From positions 1 to 64,000 of the forward strand of contig ONDR01000017.1 in assembly GCA_900316675.1 (NCBI GenBank): a stretch of DNA of 64,000 nucleotides, written 5' to 3'. The translations under genes and the position numbers were made by a program. Under the pieces are notes generated by a model, which worked only from the letters and a program-made list of their open reading frames with translations, did not search any database and was not told where the DNA came from. The DNA comes from an uncultured Bacteroidales bacterium (GTDB taxonomy: Bacteria > Bacteroidota > Bacteroidia > Bacteroidales > UBA932). Below, piece after piece: positions 28,701 to 37,255 of the stretch (positions within the stretch are counted from its first letter, which is position 1; the number at the start of each line of letters is the position of its first letter).

Positions 28701-28797
28701 CGTGGGCGTAACCATTTTTGCAGGTGGTATAGGTTCGCTAATCTTGGTAGTGACACTGTTACCTGTTATTTACTGGAAAGTTAATCGTAAGTCGTAA
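25720..28797 (+). CDS. RND family efflux pump, inner-membrane permease
   Basis: This 1025-residue proton-driven exporter has twelve membrane segments and two large periplasmic loops. PKDEFPQFTVRMGVVVAVYPGATSEEVEEQV is the usual start of the first porter domain, written here with short conserved stretches such as YPGATSEEVEEQV. In the fourth membrane helix the proton-relay pair is VVDNSIVVIDG, so the second Asp of the AcrB-type DD pair is Asn here. This is seen in some Bacteroidota pumps. It is the middle gene of a three-gene tripartite system. Confidence 0.93.
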   Translation: MEKEKMSWLRWPLEHYPITLLVIALLFFLGIFGMREMPKDEFPQFTVRMGVVVAVYPGATSEEVEEQVARPLERYLFTYGEVNRKKTTTTSKNGMCIVMLNLNDDVHNKDEVWSKIKHGLNLFKNSLPTGVLALIANDDFGNTSALLIAIESNLRSYRELQKYCDDLSDKLRRIPSVANVRMSGQQTEQISLYIDRHRLQAYGIGQQVLFTKLRSEGLTAASGRISDGDQDTPIHIEATENNIREIEEQIIFTDPSGGNIVRVRDIATVVREYDAADSYIQQNGNPCILLSLEMTPGKNIVAYGHDVDEVLNEFRQENLPPDITITRIADQPKVVADSVNSFLRDLLLSMAIIILVMMILFPLRSAIVAAITIPLSTFISVSIMFIMGIELNIVTLAALIVVLGMVVDNSIVVIDGYLEYLEKGFAPREAAIKSAVQYFMPMLLATACICIIFFPLLLTMKGAFLDALQDFPMTITINLMVSLLLAVTVIPFLEVLIIKPEKMKKKEGKGITDVVQSVYDKVLGFTFKHPWITIGGGIAAIALSCLLIPALKIRLFPYADRDQFAIEIFLPEGKGLNDTEFVADSLRNVLLADPQVKCVTSFVGCASPRFMTCYAPQIGGKNFAQFIVNTKSQDATIELLDKYQPAWSEAFPQAYIRFKRLDFLEVPELEYRFYGDDIDSIRTAAQRLMDKIRPIPELEWVHTDFFDAYPIIDVTLDPVVAPQLGITRATAALALSAVTSNLQVGRIWEGDYELPIIVKDDSDMTFSDVEDLGISSPMALTSAVLGSPNNTFPLRQIAKVNPLWSETRIVHRGGERCITVSAQFANGVYAAAVENRIADIMENEIDIPQGVRSEVGGELEYDSDAFPQIFGGLAIAMVIVFFFLLFNFRKYGITLVCIAALGFMVPGTLIGLALMGRTLGLTSVLGLITLMGMIMRNEILIFEHANDLVKQGVSVKDAAYDAGRRRMVPIFLTTATTAVGVVPMIIAASSFWMPVGVTIFAGGIGSLILVVTLLPVIYWKVNRKS

Positions 28798-28803
28798 GTA
28801 ATT

Positions 28804-30144
28804 ATGAGAAAGCTTTTTACAACTGTCGCAACCTTGGCCGTTTGTTTAGTCGGCCTTGCGCAGAACAATTATACACTAGAGCAGCTTAGAGACTCGGCCA
28901 AGGTAAATAATTCAGCCTTGAAGACTGCCCGCTATGATGCCCAGGCTGCTACGGAGCAGCGCAAGGAAGCCTTCACCAAATTCTTCCCCAACATCAGCGC
29001 CGCCGGAGTGTGGTTCGCCACCAACAACGGAATGGCCAAGGTAGAGATTGACCCCAGCAAGTATCTTTCCCCCAGTATAGCACAAATACTGGCACAGATT
29101 CTGCCGGCCGAAGCCATTGCCGCCCTGGGCAATCCAATTAGCATCGAAATGATGAAAAACGGCCTACTGGGAAGCGTGATGGCTGTTCAGCCAGTCTTTG
29201 CCGGCGGACAGATTGTCAACGGCAACAAGCTTGCGAAAGTGGGCGAAGAAGCCGGCCAGCTGCAGCTTCAACTGGCAGAGAACGAGGCTGTCCACGGGGT
29301 TGAGGAATACTTCTGGAAGCTGGTTTCCCTTGAAGAAAAGGTTAAGACCATCAATGCAGTAGAGCAGCTGCTCAATGACATCAACAAGAATGTTTCTGCA
29401 GCCGTCGATGCAGAAGTCGTGCTTAGGAACGACCTGCTTCAGGTTCAGCTGAGACAGAATGACATAGAGTCCCAGAAACTGAAGCTGAACAACGGAATCA
29501 GACTTGTAAAGATGCTGCTGGCACAGCTTTGCGGCCTGCAGGAAGACGATTTCACCATCACTTACGCTCTTAGGGAGGACCTGCCCATGGTTCCCCGCGA
29601 GGATCACGCCGCCGCATTGCCGCAAACAACTGAATATAAGCTTCTTGGCAAGCAGCTGGAGGCTACGCAGCTTCAGAAGAAGATGGCGGTTGGAAAGTAT
29701 CTGCCCACCCTTGCAGTGGGAGCAGGATACAGCTACCATAACCTGCTGGACAGGGACCATAACTTTGGGATGATCTTTGCCACGGTAAGGATTCCTATCT
29801 CTGACTGGTGGGGCGGTTCGCATGCCATCAAGCGTAAGAAACTGGCCGTACTTAAGGCTCAGGAAGACCTGGATAGCAAGAGCCGCCTGCTAAGCATTCG
29901 CATGCAGAATGCCTGGAACGGCGTAGAAGAAAGCTGGGAAGAATATGCCATCGCCCTGAAGAGCATAGAACAGGCACAGGAGAACCTGCGCATTTACAAG
30001 AACTGCTACGATGCAGGCACAAGCACCATGACAGATCTGCTTCAGGCCCAGTTGTTGTATCAGCAGGCCATGGACAAGAAGACGGAAGCATATTCCGCTT
30101 ACATGATAAAGGTTTTGGAATACAATCAGGCAATTGGAAAGTAA
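28804..30144 (+). CDS. TolC-like outer membrane efflux protein
   Basis: This 446-residue protein has a Sec signal (KLFTTVATLAVCLVGLAQ) and two OEP repeats with long helices. NYTLEQLRDSAKVNNSALKTA starts the first; the last helix shows DAGTSTMTDLLQAQLLYQQA, a TolC-family hallmark. It provides the outer-membrane tunnel for the adjacent RND pump, 6 nt upstream. Its stop overlaps the start of the next gene. Confidence 0.93.
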   Translation: MRKLFTTVATLAVCLVGLAQNNYTLEQLRDSAKVNNSALKTARYDAQAATEQRKEAFTKFFPNISAAGVWFATNNGMAKVEIDPSKYLSPSIAQILAQILPAEAIAALGNPISIEMMKNGLLGSVMAVQPVFAGGQIVNGNKLAKVGEEAGQLQLQLAENEAVHGVEEYFWKLVSLEEKVKTINAVEQLLNDINKNVSAAVDAEVVLRNDLLQVQLRQNDIESQKLKLNNGIRLVKMLLAQLCGLQEDDFTITYALREDLPMVPREDHAAALPQTTEYKLLGKQLEATQLQKKMAVGKYLPTLAVGAGYSYHNLLDRDHNFGMIFATVRIPISDWWGGSHAIKRKKLAVLKAQEDLDSKSRLLSIRMQNAWNGVEESWEEYAIALKSIEQAQENLRIYKNCYDAGTSTMTDLLQAQLLYQQAMDKKTEAYSAYMIKVLEYNQAIGK

Positions 30145-31135
30145 AAGATACAACTCCTTCGCGGGGTATTACAGGGAAAAGTACGGCGAGCGGCTGCAGA
30201 AGCTGGTTGTAGATGCCGGATTCACATGCCCCAACAGGGATGGAACGGTTGGCCGCGGCGGCTGCAGCTACTGCGACAACGCCGCCTTCCATCCCGGCTA
30301 CAGTACCCCGTCCATGCCCATATTGCAGCAACTGGAGGAAGGCATCACCTTCCATAAAGTCCGCTACCGTAACGCCGGGCATTACCTTGCGTATTTCCAA
30401 TCATTTTCAAATACTTACGCTCCTGTTGGAGTACTGCGGGAGCGTTATTTCAAGGCCCTTGAGCATGCGGAAGTTGCGGGTATCGTAATAGGCACCCGGC
30501 CTGACTGCGTTGACGCAGAGAAGCTGGACTTCATCGCTTCCATCGCCGCGGGCGAAGCCCTTCCCCACTGGCATCGGGAATTGGCCTCGGGCGGCATAGA
30601 CGCCCCGATAGTGATGGTAGAATACGGTATCGAATCCTGCTATGACGCAACGCTGCAGCACATTGGCCGCGGGCACGACTTCGCCTGCGCACGACAGGCC
30701 GTAGAGGCCACCGCGGCACGGGGACTGGACACTGGCGCCCACTTTATCCTGGGCCTGCCCGGGGAAAGCAGACAGATGCTGCTGGACCAGTGTTCCATCA
30801 TCAACAGCCTTCCCCTAACCAGCGTAAAATTCCACCAGCTGCAGTACGTTAAGGGTACAAGGATGGAAGCCGAGCATGACGCCCGGCCGGAATTGTTCAT
30901 GGATCTGGATCTACCGTCCTATCTGGACCTTGCAATAGATATTCTGGAGCGCCTGCGCCCTGACCTTTACATAGAGCGCATCGCCGGCGAAGTGCCTCCC
31001 CGTTTTGTCAGGGAGGCCCGCTGGGGTCTGATAAGGAATTTCGAAGTCCTGCGAATGCTGGACGCCCGCCTTCAGGAGCGGGACACCTTCCAGGGCCGTC
31101 TATATTCTGACAGCCCTAAAGGTTCGTCCATTTAA
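30134..31135 (+). CDS. Radical SAM protein, YhcC/TIGR01212 type
   Basis: This 333-residue protein has N-terminus RYNSFAGYYREKYGERLQKL followed by CPNRDGTVGRGGCSYC, which supplies the cysteines of the SAM-binding [4Fe-4S] cluster in this family's unusual spacing. GIESCYDATLQHIGRGHD and LPGESRQMLLDQ follow. The reaction of the family is not established. The only in-frame start before the conserved motif is a TTG at 30134 overlapping the tolC-like stop, so a TTG start with coupling to the efflux operon is likely. Its 3' end overlaps the S41 gene on the other strand by 20 nt. Confidence 0.88.
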   Translation: MESKRYNSFAGYYREKYGERLQKLVVDAGFTCPNRDGTVGRGGCSYCDNAAFHPGYSTPSMPILQQLEEGITFHKVRYRNAGHYLAYFQSFSNTYAPVGVLRERYFKALEHAEVAGIVIGTRPDCVDAEKLDFIASIAAGEALPHWHRELASGGIDAPIVMVEYGIESCYDATLQHIGRGHDFACARQAVEATAARGLDTGAHFILGLPGESRQMLLDQCSIINSLPLTSVKFHQLQYVKGTRMEAEHDARPELFMDLDLPSYLDLAIDILERLRPDLYIERIAGEVPPRFVREARWGLIRNFEVLRMLDARLQERDTFQGRLYSDSPKGSSI

Positions 31136-33140
31136 AAGGATCTTTGGCGCTCAGATATTTTCCCTGGGCAATCAGTGAAAGCGCATAGTTAAGCATCACG
31201 TCCGTCTTGCCGTCCCGGCCGCCCATTATCTCCTTGAAAGTCAGCGGCAAGGGATAGTCCGGCATAAGGCCGCGTCCCCAGGGGAGACGGTCACATACGG
31301 TGGTATCAAAGACCAACTGCACCAATGGAATCCTGACAGATTGCAGGGTGTTCGGAAGGCGAAGCTCCGCAAATTTCAATGCCGTCATGAAATGATATGC
31401 ACTGCCGGTTTCACGGCCTACGCTTACCGCCCTGCGGTTCCTGACAAGTATAGACGGGAACAAGGTTGCAGCAGAAATGGAATGTCCGTTTGTAAGGACG
31501 TAAACCTTTCCGCCATAATGAACTTTAGGGTCCGGAGTAACGCTAGCGCAGGTTTCAACGGAGTCTGTCAGATAATAGAAACCATCGCCGCGGTCTTCGT
31601 AGTCACGGAACATTTCGATATCCGCATTAAAGTTCTGGGTCTGCCCCAAGATTGGTTGCTTACCCTTGATGATTACGCGGTTGAATCCTCCCCTCTGACG
31701 GGCCATCGGCGCATCCGCAAAATACGAGAGAATCTTCATAAGGACATCGTTGCGTCCGCCTCCGTTGTTGCGTACGTCAACAATTAGATTCTTTGCTTTG
31801 CACTTGGAAAGATAGTCCCCTATTGCCTCTACCTGGGCGTCCAGCATTTCAAAGGTCTTGATTGCCAGATAGGCGGTGGAGTCGTTCAGGGTGCGGGTCT
31901 CAAAAACATCGTCCTGACTGCGCATTTGATTCATCCTGAGCCAGTTCACCAATTTGAACCAAGCCTCGTTGGAACGGATTTTAGGCTGCTGGGAGAAGGG
32001 CACAGTGGCCGATGTCCCGTCTGCGAATTCCAGTTTATGCACGGTCCCCTTGGTGGCATGAGGGCTGAGCAAAACTCCGTAATAAGACAGCATCACATTG
32101 TCTTCCTGTACAAAGCTTTGTACCCCGGAGTCGTAGTCGTTCACAAAGATTTCTGCCCTTCTGGCGTATTCAATGGCCGGACGGCCGTCAATCTTAGTTA
32201 CGATCTTGCCGGACAATGATTCATAGCCCTGGCCGGCAGACAGCACACGTACGGTATCATCACAAACAATCAGGAACTCACTGGGCCGCCAAACAGGGCC
32301 GAGGTCTGTTTTAACAGGATCCCTGTACAGGTTAAGATGGCTGTCAGGAAGCTTGTGCAGGATTTCCCTCAACATTAGGCGGAAGTCCATGGTGACATCG
32401 ACCGGCCCGGTAACAGACTGCTTTAGGGAGTCTATGTAAGCCACAAACTTTTCTTTTGGCATGTGCTGCTCCAACGAAGGATATAACTGGCAAATGGCGT
32501 TTTTAAGCAGTTCCAAGTCTTCCTGAACCTTTGCCGCAGGCGCAGGATCCTCCCGCACCAGGGCCGATGTCTCTACAAAGGTGCTCTTGATGCCGAACGG
32601 TGCCATAGGATCTATATTCTGACCCTTGACATTGGAGATGGACAGCATCAGGGACGGGGCCTTAAGGGCCTTGTAGGAATAGCCCAGGACACCCAGGGTA
32701 TCCCCTGCCGCCAGCTTCTGGCCGGTCTTGAATTTGGTTTTGCCGGCCAGGCCGCCCAAATATAGCTTCCTGCCGTCCGCCAGCCTTATACCTATGGCTA
32801 CGCTGCGGTATCGGGGATTGGTGTCCTTGCCAAAGTCTGTCGCGGCTATGTTTTCGTCCAACGTAAGTGCAGGATTAAGACCTTCACAAATGACGGCATC
32901 AAGCTTGACTTGATAATTGACTCCAAGGGAGATTATGGTTCCGTCAACAGGGCAAATGACAATGTCGCCGGCCTTGCCTCCGATGAACAGCTCGCCGTAA
33001 CTGAGCTCGTCGCCAATAAAGCCCTGGGGCTGCGCAAGGATGTCCTCGCCGGCCTTTTTGCCGGCCATTGGCCATACGAAGGTCTGAGCCTGTGCCGCCA
33101 TAGACAGGCAGGCAAGGCATATAACCAGTATCTTTTTCAT
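31116..33140 (-). CDS. Secreted S41 peptidase with a degenerate M23-like N-terminal domain
   Basis: This 674-residue exported protein has signal peptide MKKILVICLACLSMAAQAQ. Residues about 20-190 resemble an M23/LytM fold (PVDGTIISLGVNY, KFKTGQKLAAGDTLGVLGYS, NIDPMAPFG). The metal-binding HxxxD and HxH motifs are missing; PSLMLSI stands where HLHFEI is expected. The C-terminal S41 (TSPc) domain has LIVDVRNNGGGRNDVL and GHSISAATLF, with Ser about 554 as nucleophile. The start is the ATG at 33140, 11 nt after the barrel gene; a TTG extension would run into that gene. Last gene of the BlaI operon. Confidence 0.87.
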   Translation of the reverse strand: MKKILVICLACLSMAAQAQTFVWPMAGKKAGEDILAQPQGFIGDELSYGELFIGGKAGDIVICPVDGTIISLGVNYQVKLDAVICEGLNPALTLDENIAATDFGKDTNPRYRSVAIGIRLADGRKLYLGGLAGKTKFKTGQKLAAGDTLGVLGYSYKALKAPSLMLSISNVKGQNIDPMAPFGIKSTFVETSALVREDPAPAAKVQEDLELLKNAICQLYPSLEQHMPKEKFVAYIDSLKQSVTGPVDVTMDFRLMLREILHKLPDSHLNLYRDPVKTDLGPVWRPSEFLIVCDDTVRVLSAGQGYESLSGKIVTKIDGRPAIEYARRAEIFVNDYDSGVQSFVQEDNVMLSYYGVLLSPHATKGTVHKLEFADGTSATVPFSQQPKIRSNEAWFKLVNWLRMNQMRSQDDVFETRTLNDSTAYLAIKTFEMLDAQVEAIGDYLSKCKAKNLIVDVRNNGGGRNDVLMKILSYFADAPMARQRGGFNRVIIKGKQPILGQTQNFNADIEMFRDYEDRGDGFYYLTDSVETCASVTPDPKVHYGGKVYVLTNGHSISAATLFPSILVRNRRAVSVGRETGSAYHFMTALKFAELRLPNTLQSVRIPLVQLVFDTTVCDRLPWGRGLMPDYPLPLTFKEIMGGRDGKTDVMLNYALSLIAQGKYLSAKDPFKWTNL

Positions 33141-33151
33141 GGGCTTAACCT

Positions 33152-36040
33152 TTAATAAATCATATTCCAAGCAGCCTCCTGGGCTCGCTGACTGTGGGTT
33201 GCGTTCATCTTACCGAAGTTCCATTTAATGCCAACCAGCACGTAGCGGCCAAGCACAAGACGATAGGTGTCTTCCTTATAGTTGGCATTAACGGTGCGCT
33301 CAAGATTGCGGGTCTGGTTAAGGATGTCGTGGACATTGAGGCTAAGGCTGAAGGCGCCGATGTTCTTGGACACCCCTGCATTCCATATCCATTCAGGCTT
33401 GCCGAAGCCGTCAGAATAACCATTGTAGAAGTTGTATTCGATCTCGGATTCGAACTCATACTCGTTCTTGGTTGTATAGGAAGCAGCCAATCTTACTACA
33501 TTATCAAAGGTCTTCATGTTGAACTTGGGATCAAGAGAATACCTTGCAATATAACCGCGTGATGTGGCTCCAAGGACAATGTTGTAAGCTTCCTTGTTCA
33601 GCTTCAAATCTGCAACAAAATAGGGCTGGAACGATGTTGTCCTGCTTTCTGTAAAGCCGCTCTTACCGGAATAGAACCTGTCGCCGGAGGCATTGCCCCA
33701 GAAATCTTTCATGAAGTCGGAATAGTCGAAGTTGTCCTTATCCAAGCCGGGCAGTATGCCCTTGGTCTGATATGAAGTAGTGTAATTGAAATACGTACCG
33801 CCGCCGATATGGAAGGACCACTGCTTCTTGGAATCAAGCGGGAAAGTATAATGAGAGATAAGAGACAATGTCATTTCAGGCTTTTTGGCATTCACGGGAA
33901 CGGAATACAAAACACCGCTGGCATCGTACCACAATGCGTTGGTTACGGTATTTATCTCAACGTTACCCCAGAAATATACCATTAAGTTGGTAAATTTCTC
34001 GCGGTTATTCCTGCGGAAATCAAAATTCATATAGGTCCTGGTACCGGGCTTAAGGTAAATGTTACCAATTACCGGACGGGCAGGATTACTGATGTTCATT
34101 ACAGGCAGCATCTGCGCTACGCTGGGGCGTCTGCTGTAACCGGAAACGTAAGCAGAATAACGGTTGATTCCGTGATTGTGTTCAAAACGGATGGTCGGGG
34201 TAATAAACCAGTCCCTTTCTCCCTTGCCGGTGACATCCTCTATGCCATAGCTCTTGGAGTAGGTCTCACTGTTAATACCCATAATACGGCCGCCAAGGGT
34301 AATCCAGCTGTCTTCTGCAAACTTATACTGCATGGTCAGGTCATACTCCTGTGTCTTGTAGTTAGTCCGGCTGAGTGAAGAGTAATAATCGTTATAACCG
34401 GCCTGGTCAAATGCATTTCGGGTATTTTCGCGGCGGACATAGTAGTAATCTGCTAAAACAGACAGTTTCCACTTCTTTCCAAAAGGCTCTGTGTAACGGA
34501 CACCGACTGCAAGGGAACGATTGTTTCCGTCGACATCGTAATGCATGGTCCTTGAATCGCTTACGTCACCAATGGTCAGATTGGAATATTCGTCGCTGTA
34601 GCCATTCTTCTTGCTATACATTAAGTTTGAATAGAAGCGGATGGTACGGTCTTTTTTACCCCACAGCTCGCGGAAGGTGATATCGCCCTCAAACTCTGTA
34701 TTCTTCTTTTCTGTCATGTCGTGCTGCGCGCTCTGGGAAATGTTCTTACTTGCTCCCTCGCGGTAAGTCTCTGACTGGCCGGCCCCGTTATTCTCTGTCT
34801 TGTCATAGTGGAATATAGGCCTGATGTGGAACCATACCTTGCCTTTCTCTTTCTGGAATTCTGCCATTCCGCCTGCCGATGTCGCATACTTGCGGCCTGT
34901 GTCGTCACTGGACGTCATGATATCCCCACCCTCTTGGTAAGTAGTTCTGTGGGAACGGAGTGCAGATTTGGTATCCCCGTATTTGTAATTGGCGCTGACG
35001 GTTGTTTCAACATCCTTGATGCGGGAAGTATTGGCATTCACGCCTATCTGGGAGGCATTCGTAAGGCCTTGATTGTAATTGCTTATTACATCATCGTCGT
35101 CGGTCATTAAAACGAAGACCATTCCGGACTCATCGACGTTCTGTGTGTTTGCGATAAAAGTAATCTGATCCTTTTCTGAATATGCGGATGCCAGCAAGTT
35201 GGCATTGTACAGCGCACCTTTATTATCACGCAAGGTCTCTTCGTCCTTTTTGCCGGCCTTTGCACCGCCCTTCAGGCTGATGTTTCCGAACCAGCCCTGT
35301 TGATACTCTTTTTTAAGGGCCACGTCCAGCACCTTCTCTTTTGTACCGTCCTCGATGCCAGTAGCACGGGTAGCCTCGGAGTCCTTGTCAATGACGCGGA
35401 TCTTATCTACCACCGATGCCGGCAGGTTGTTCAGGGCCGTACTCTGGTCCCCGAAGAAGAAGGTCTTTCCGCCTATAGTCAGCTTGTCGATTTCTTCTCC
35501 GTTGAACTTGACCTTTCCGTCTTCTGTGATCTCCATGCCCGGCATTCGTTTAATCAGGTCCTTAAGCATGGCATTTGCGCCCACGCGGAACGACGACGCA
35601 TTGAACTCTACCGTATCTTTTTTAACGACGATAGGGTTGGCAACATCTGAAATGACTGCAGCCTGCAGGAACTGGTTGTCCGGCTGCAGGCGGATGGTGC
35701 CCATGTCATCATGCTCCTGACGGAAGAATTTTTCCTTGATGAAGGGTTTGTAGCCCATCATCTCAATATGGAAAACGTAATTACCGAAGGGAACTTCCTC
35801 CAGTTTAGCCTCTCCCTTAACGTCAGTAAGGGTGAAGTTGGTAATTGTCGTGTCCTTGACAGGAACGACGTACACAGATGCAAACGGAACAGGTTCGCCG
35901 GACAGGGAATCAAGCACGGTGGTCTTGATTTCTGTCATCCGGCCTTTGAACATGTTGTCGTTAAGGATGAAAACCTGTGCGTTGGCAGCAAAGCCGATGC
36001 ACAATAAGATGAATGTGAGGAGAATTGAACGAGTTTTCAT
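33152..36040 (-). CDS. Outer membrane beta-barrel protein with carboxypeptidase-like domain (TonB-dependent-receptor-like)
   Basis: This 962-residue protein has a signal peptide (ILLTFILLCIGFAANAQ). An N-terminal carboxypeptidase-regulatory-like beta-sandwich (about 35-118) includes PVPFASVYVVPVKDTT and LEEVPFGNYVFHIEMMGYK. A plug-like region contains MLKDLIKRMPGMEITEDGKV and ALNNLPASVVDKIRVID. A long strand-rich barrel follows to the C-terminus. It belongs to the Bacteroidota outer-membrane beta-barrel group related to TonB-dependent receptors; no SusD partner lies nearby. It overlaps the TPR gene by 4 nt. Ligand unknown. Confidence 0.88.
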   Translation of the reverse strand: MKTRSILLTFILLCIGFAANAQVFILNDNMFKGRMTEIKTTVLDSLSGEPVPFASVYVVPVKDTTITNFTLTDVKGEAKLEEVPFGNYVFHIEMMGYKPFIKEKFFRQEHDDMGTIRLQPDNQFLQAAVISDVANPIVVKKDTVEFNASSFRVGANAMLKDLIKRMPGMEITEDGKVKFNGEEIDKLTIGGKTFFFGDQSTALNNLPASVVDKIRVIDKDSEATRATGIEDGTKEKVLDVALKKEYQQGWFGNISLKGGAKAGKKDEETLRDNKGALYNANLLASAYSEKDQITFIANTQNVDESGMVFVLMTDDDDVISNYNQGLTNASQIGVNANTSRIKDVETTVSANYKYGDTKSALRSHRTTYQEGGDIMTSSDDTGRKYATSAGGMAEFQKEKGKVWFHIRPIFHYDKTENNGAGQSETYREGASKNISQSAQHDMTEKKNTEFEGDITFRELWGKKDRTIRFYSNLMYSKKNGYSDEYSNLTIGDVSDSRTMHYDVDGNNRSLAVGVRYTEPFGKKWKLSVLADYYYVRRENTRNAFDQAGYNDYYSSLSRTNYKTQEYDLTMQYKFAEDSWITLGGRIMGINSETYSKSYGIEDVTGKGERDWFITPTIRFEHNHGINRYSAYVSGYSRRPSVAQMLPVMNISNPARPVIGNIYLKPGTRTYMNFDFRRNNREKFTNLMVYFWGNVEINTVTNALWYDASGVLYSVPVNAKKPEMTLSLISHYTFPLDSKKQWSFHIGGGTYFNYTTSYQTKGILPGLDKDNFDYSDFMKDFWGNASGDRFYSGKSGFTESRTTSFQPYFVADLKLNKEAYNIVLGATSRGYIARYSLDPKFNMKTFDNVVRLAASYTTKNEYEFESEIEYNFYNGYSDGFGKPEWIWNAGVSKNIGAFSLSLNVHDILNQTRNLERTVNANYKEDTYRLVLGRYVLVGIKWNFGKMNATHSQRAQEAAWNMIY

Positions 36041-37248
36041 TTTTCAGTTTTTGGTTCTTCCATGAAAATTTTTGCCTTAACAAATTCTATGCTTTTAAGG
36101 GTCTCTTTATAGCCTCTGGAGTCCTTTGGACATACAGATAAGTACTTTTCGTACCATTTAAGCGCATTTTTGAACTCTTTATTCAGTTCGTAGCAATAGC
36201 CAATTGCGTAATAAAGCACAATTGCGTCAGGCGAATATTTCAAGGCTTCCTTATAATGTTCTGCAGCTTTTGCGTACTGAGTTGTCTGCATTGAATAGCC
36301 TCTTCCATACTGCTGATGCATGCGGGACATCAGTGAAGGATCGGGCCGAGTCATTTCCTCTACCTTGTCCAACCAGGGCTTGATATCCCTTTCAAAAGGA
36401 CGGTAGCATTCGGCTCCGACGGCGGCGATGGAATAGGCCAGATTGACGTCGGAAGAGTCTATCTGCCAGGCGGCCATGAACTCGACCTCTGCCCGATGGT
36501 ATTCCTTAATTTGCCAGCAGGCCTGGCCCAGATAGTAGTGCACCGGATAGCTGTCGTTACCCAGTTCTTTCTGGTTCATAAGGACCTCCCGGGCCATATT
36601 GTAATCTTCTTTCCTGTAAAGGGCGATGCCTTTAAGCGGCGTTACGGCAAAGTTGTCAGGGTCCTTGACAAGGAAGGAATCTGCAACTGCGATTGCATCG
36701 TCATACTTTTCTGACTTGATAAGTATGTTGACGGACTTTGTCACAACGGACTCGTTTTCCGGTTTGAAGGCAAGGGACTTTGTATAATATGCAAGTGCCG
36801 AATCCGGCATGTTGATCGTCCTGAATGCATCACCAATGAAGGTCAATACGGCGGGGATGGTGTCCAGTTGCAGTACGGCCTTACCGGCCTCGATGCTGTT
36901 GGCATAGTCATGCAGCCTGTAGAACGACTGCATCAGCCTAATCTTGTAAAGGACCATTTGGGGGAAGCGGGATGCAAGCATGAAATAGGAGCCGGCAGCG
37001 GTCTCGTAATCTGCGCTCTGGAAGTGGCAGTCGGCAAGCTCCGCAAGCACTTCTTCGTCAAAAGAGTCCTGGGAAACATAGGGCGCCAGAAGATCTATGG
37101 CCTCGTCGGTCTTGTAAATGCTCTTAAGATAACGGGCCTGCGAAATGGCCTCTTTACGGGCTTCAGAGTCAATATTTGGCTGTGCCTGGAGATGGCTACC
37201 CGCCCCAAAAACAAGGATAGCCACAAATAAAACGCGAATAATGGACAT
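36037..37248 (-). CDS. Exported tetratricopeptide repeat protein
   Basis: This 403-residue protein has a signal peptide (VLFVAILVFGAGSHLQAQ) followed by at least eight TPR units. Examples are SALAYYTKSLAFKPENESV and AAEHYKEALKYSPDAIVLYYAIGYCYE. It is predicted periplasmic, acting as a scaffold. Its place between the M56-TonB protein and the barrel protein suggests it helps assemble or signal in this envelope system. It starts 7 nt after the M56 gene. Confidence 0.87.
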   Translation of the reverse strand: MSIIRVLFVAILVFGAGSHLQAQPNIDSEARKEAISQARYLKSIYKTDEAIDLLAPYVSQDSFDEEVLAELADCHFQSADYETAAGSYFMLASRFPQMVLYKIRLMQSFYRLHDYANSIEAGKAVLQLDTIPAVLTFIGDAFRTINMPDSALAYYTKSLAFKPENESVVTKSVNILIKSEKYDDAIAVADSFLVKDPDNFAVTPLKGIALYRKEDYNMAREVLMNQKELGNDSYPVHYYLGQACWQIKEYHRAEVEFMAAWQIDSSDVNLAYSIAAVGAECYRPFERDIKPWLDKVEEMTRPDPSLMSRMHQQYGRGYSMQTTQYAKAAEHYKEALKYSPDAIVLYYAIGYCYELNKEFKNALKWYEKYLSVCPKDSRGYKETLKSIEFVKAKIFMEEPKTEK

Positions 37249-37255
37249 TTCTAAG

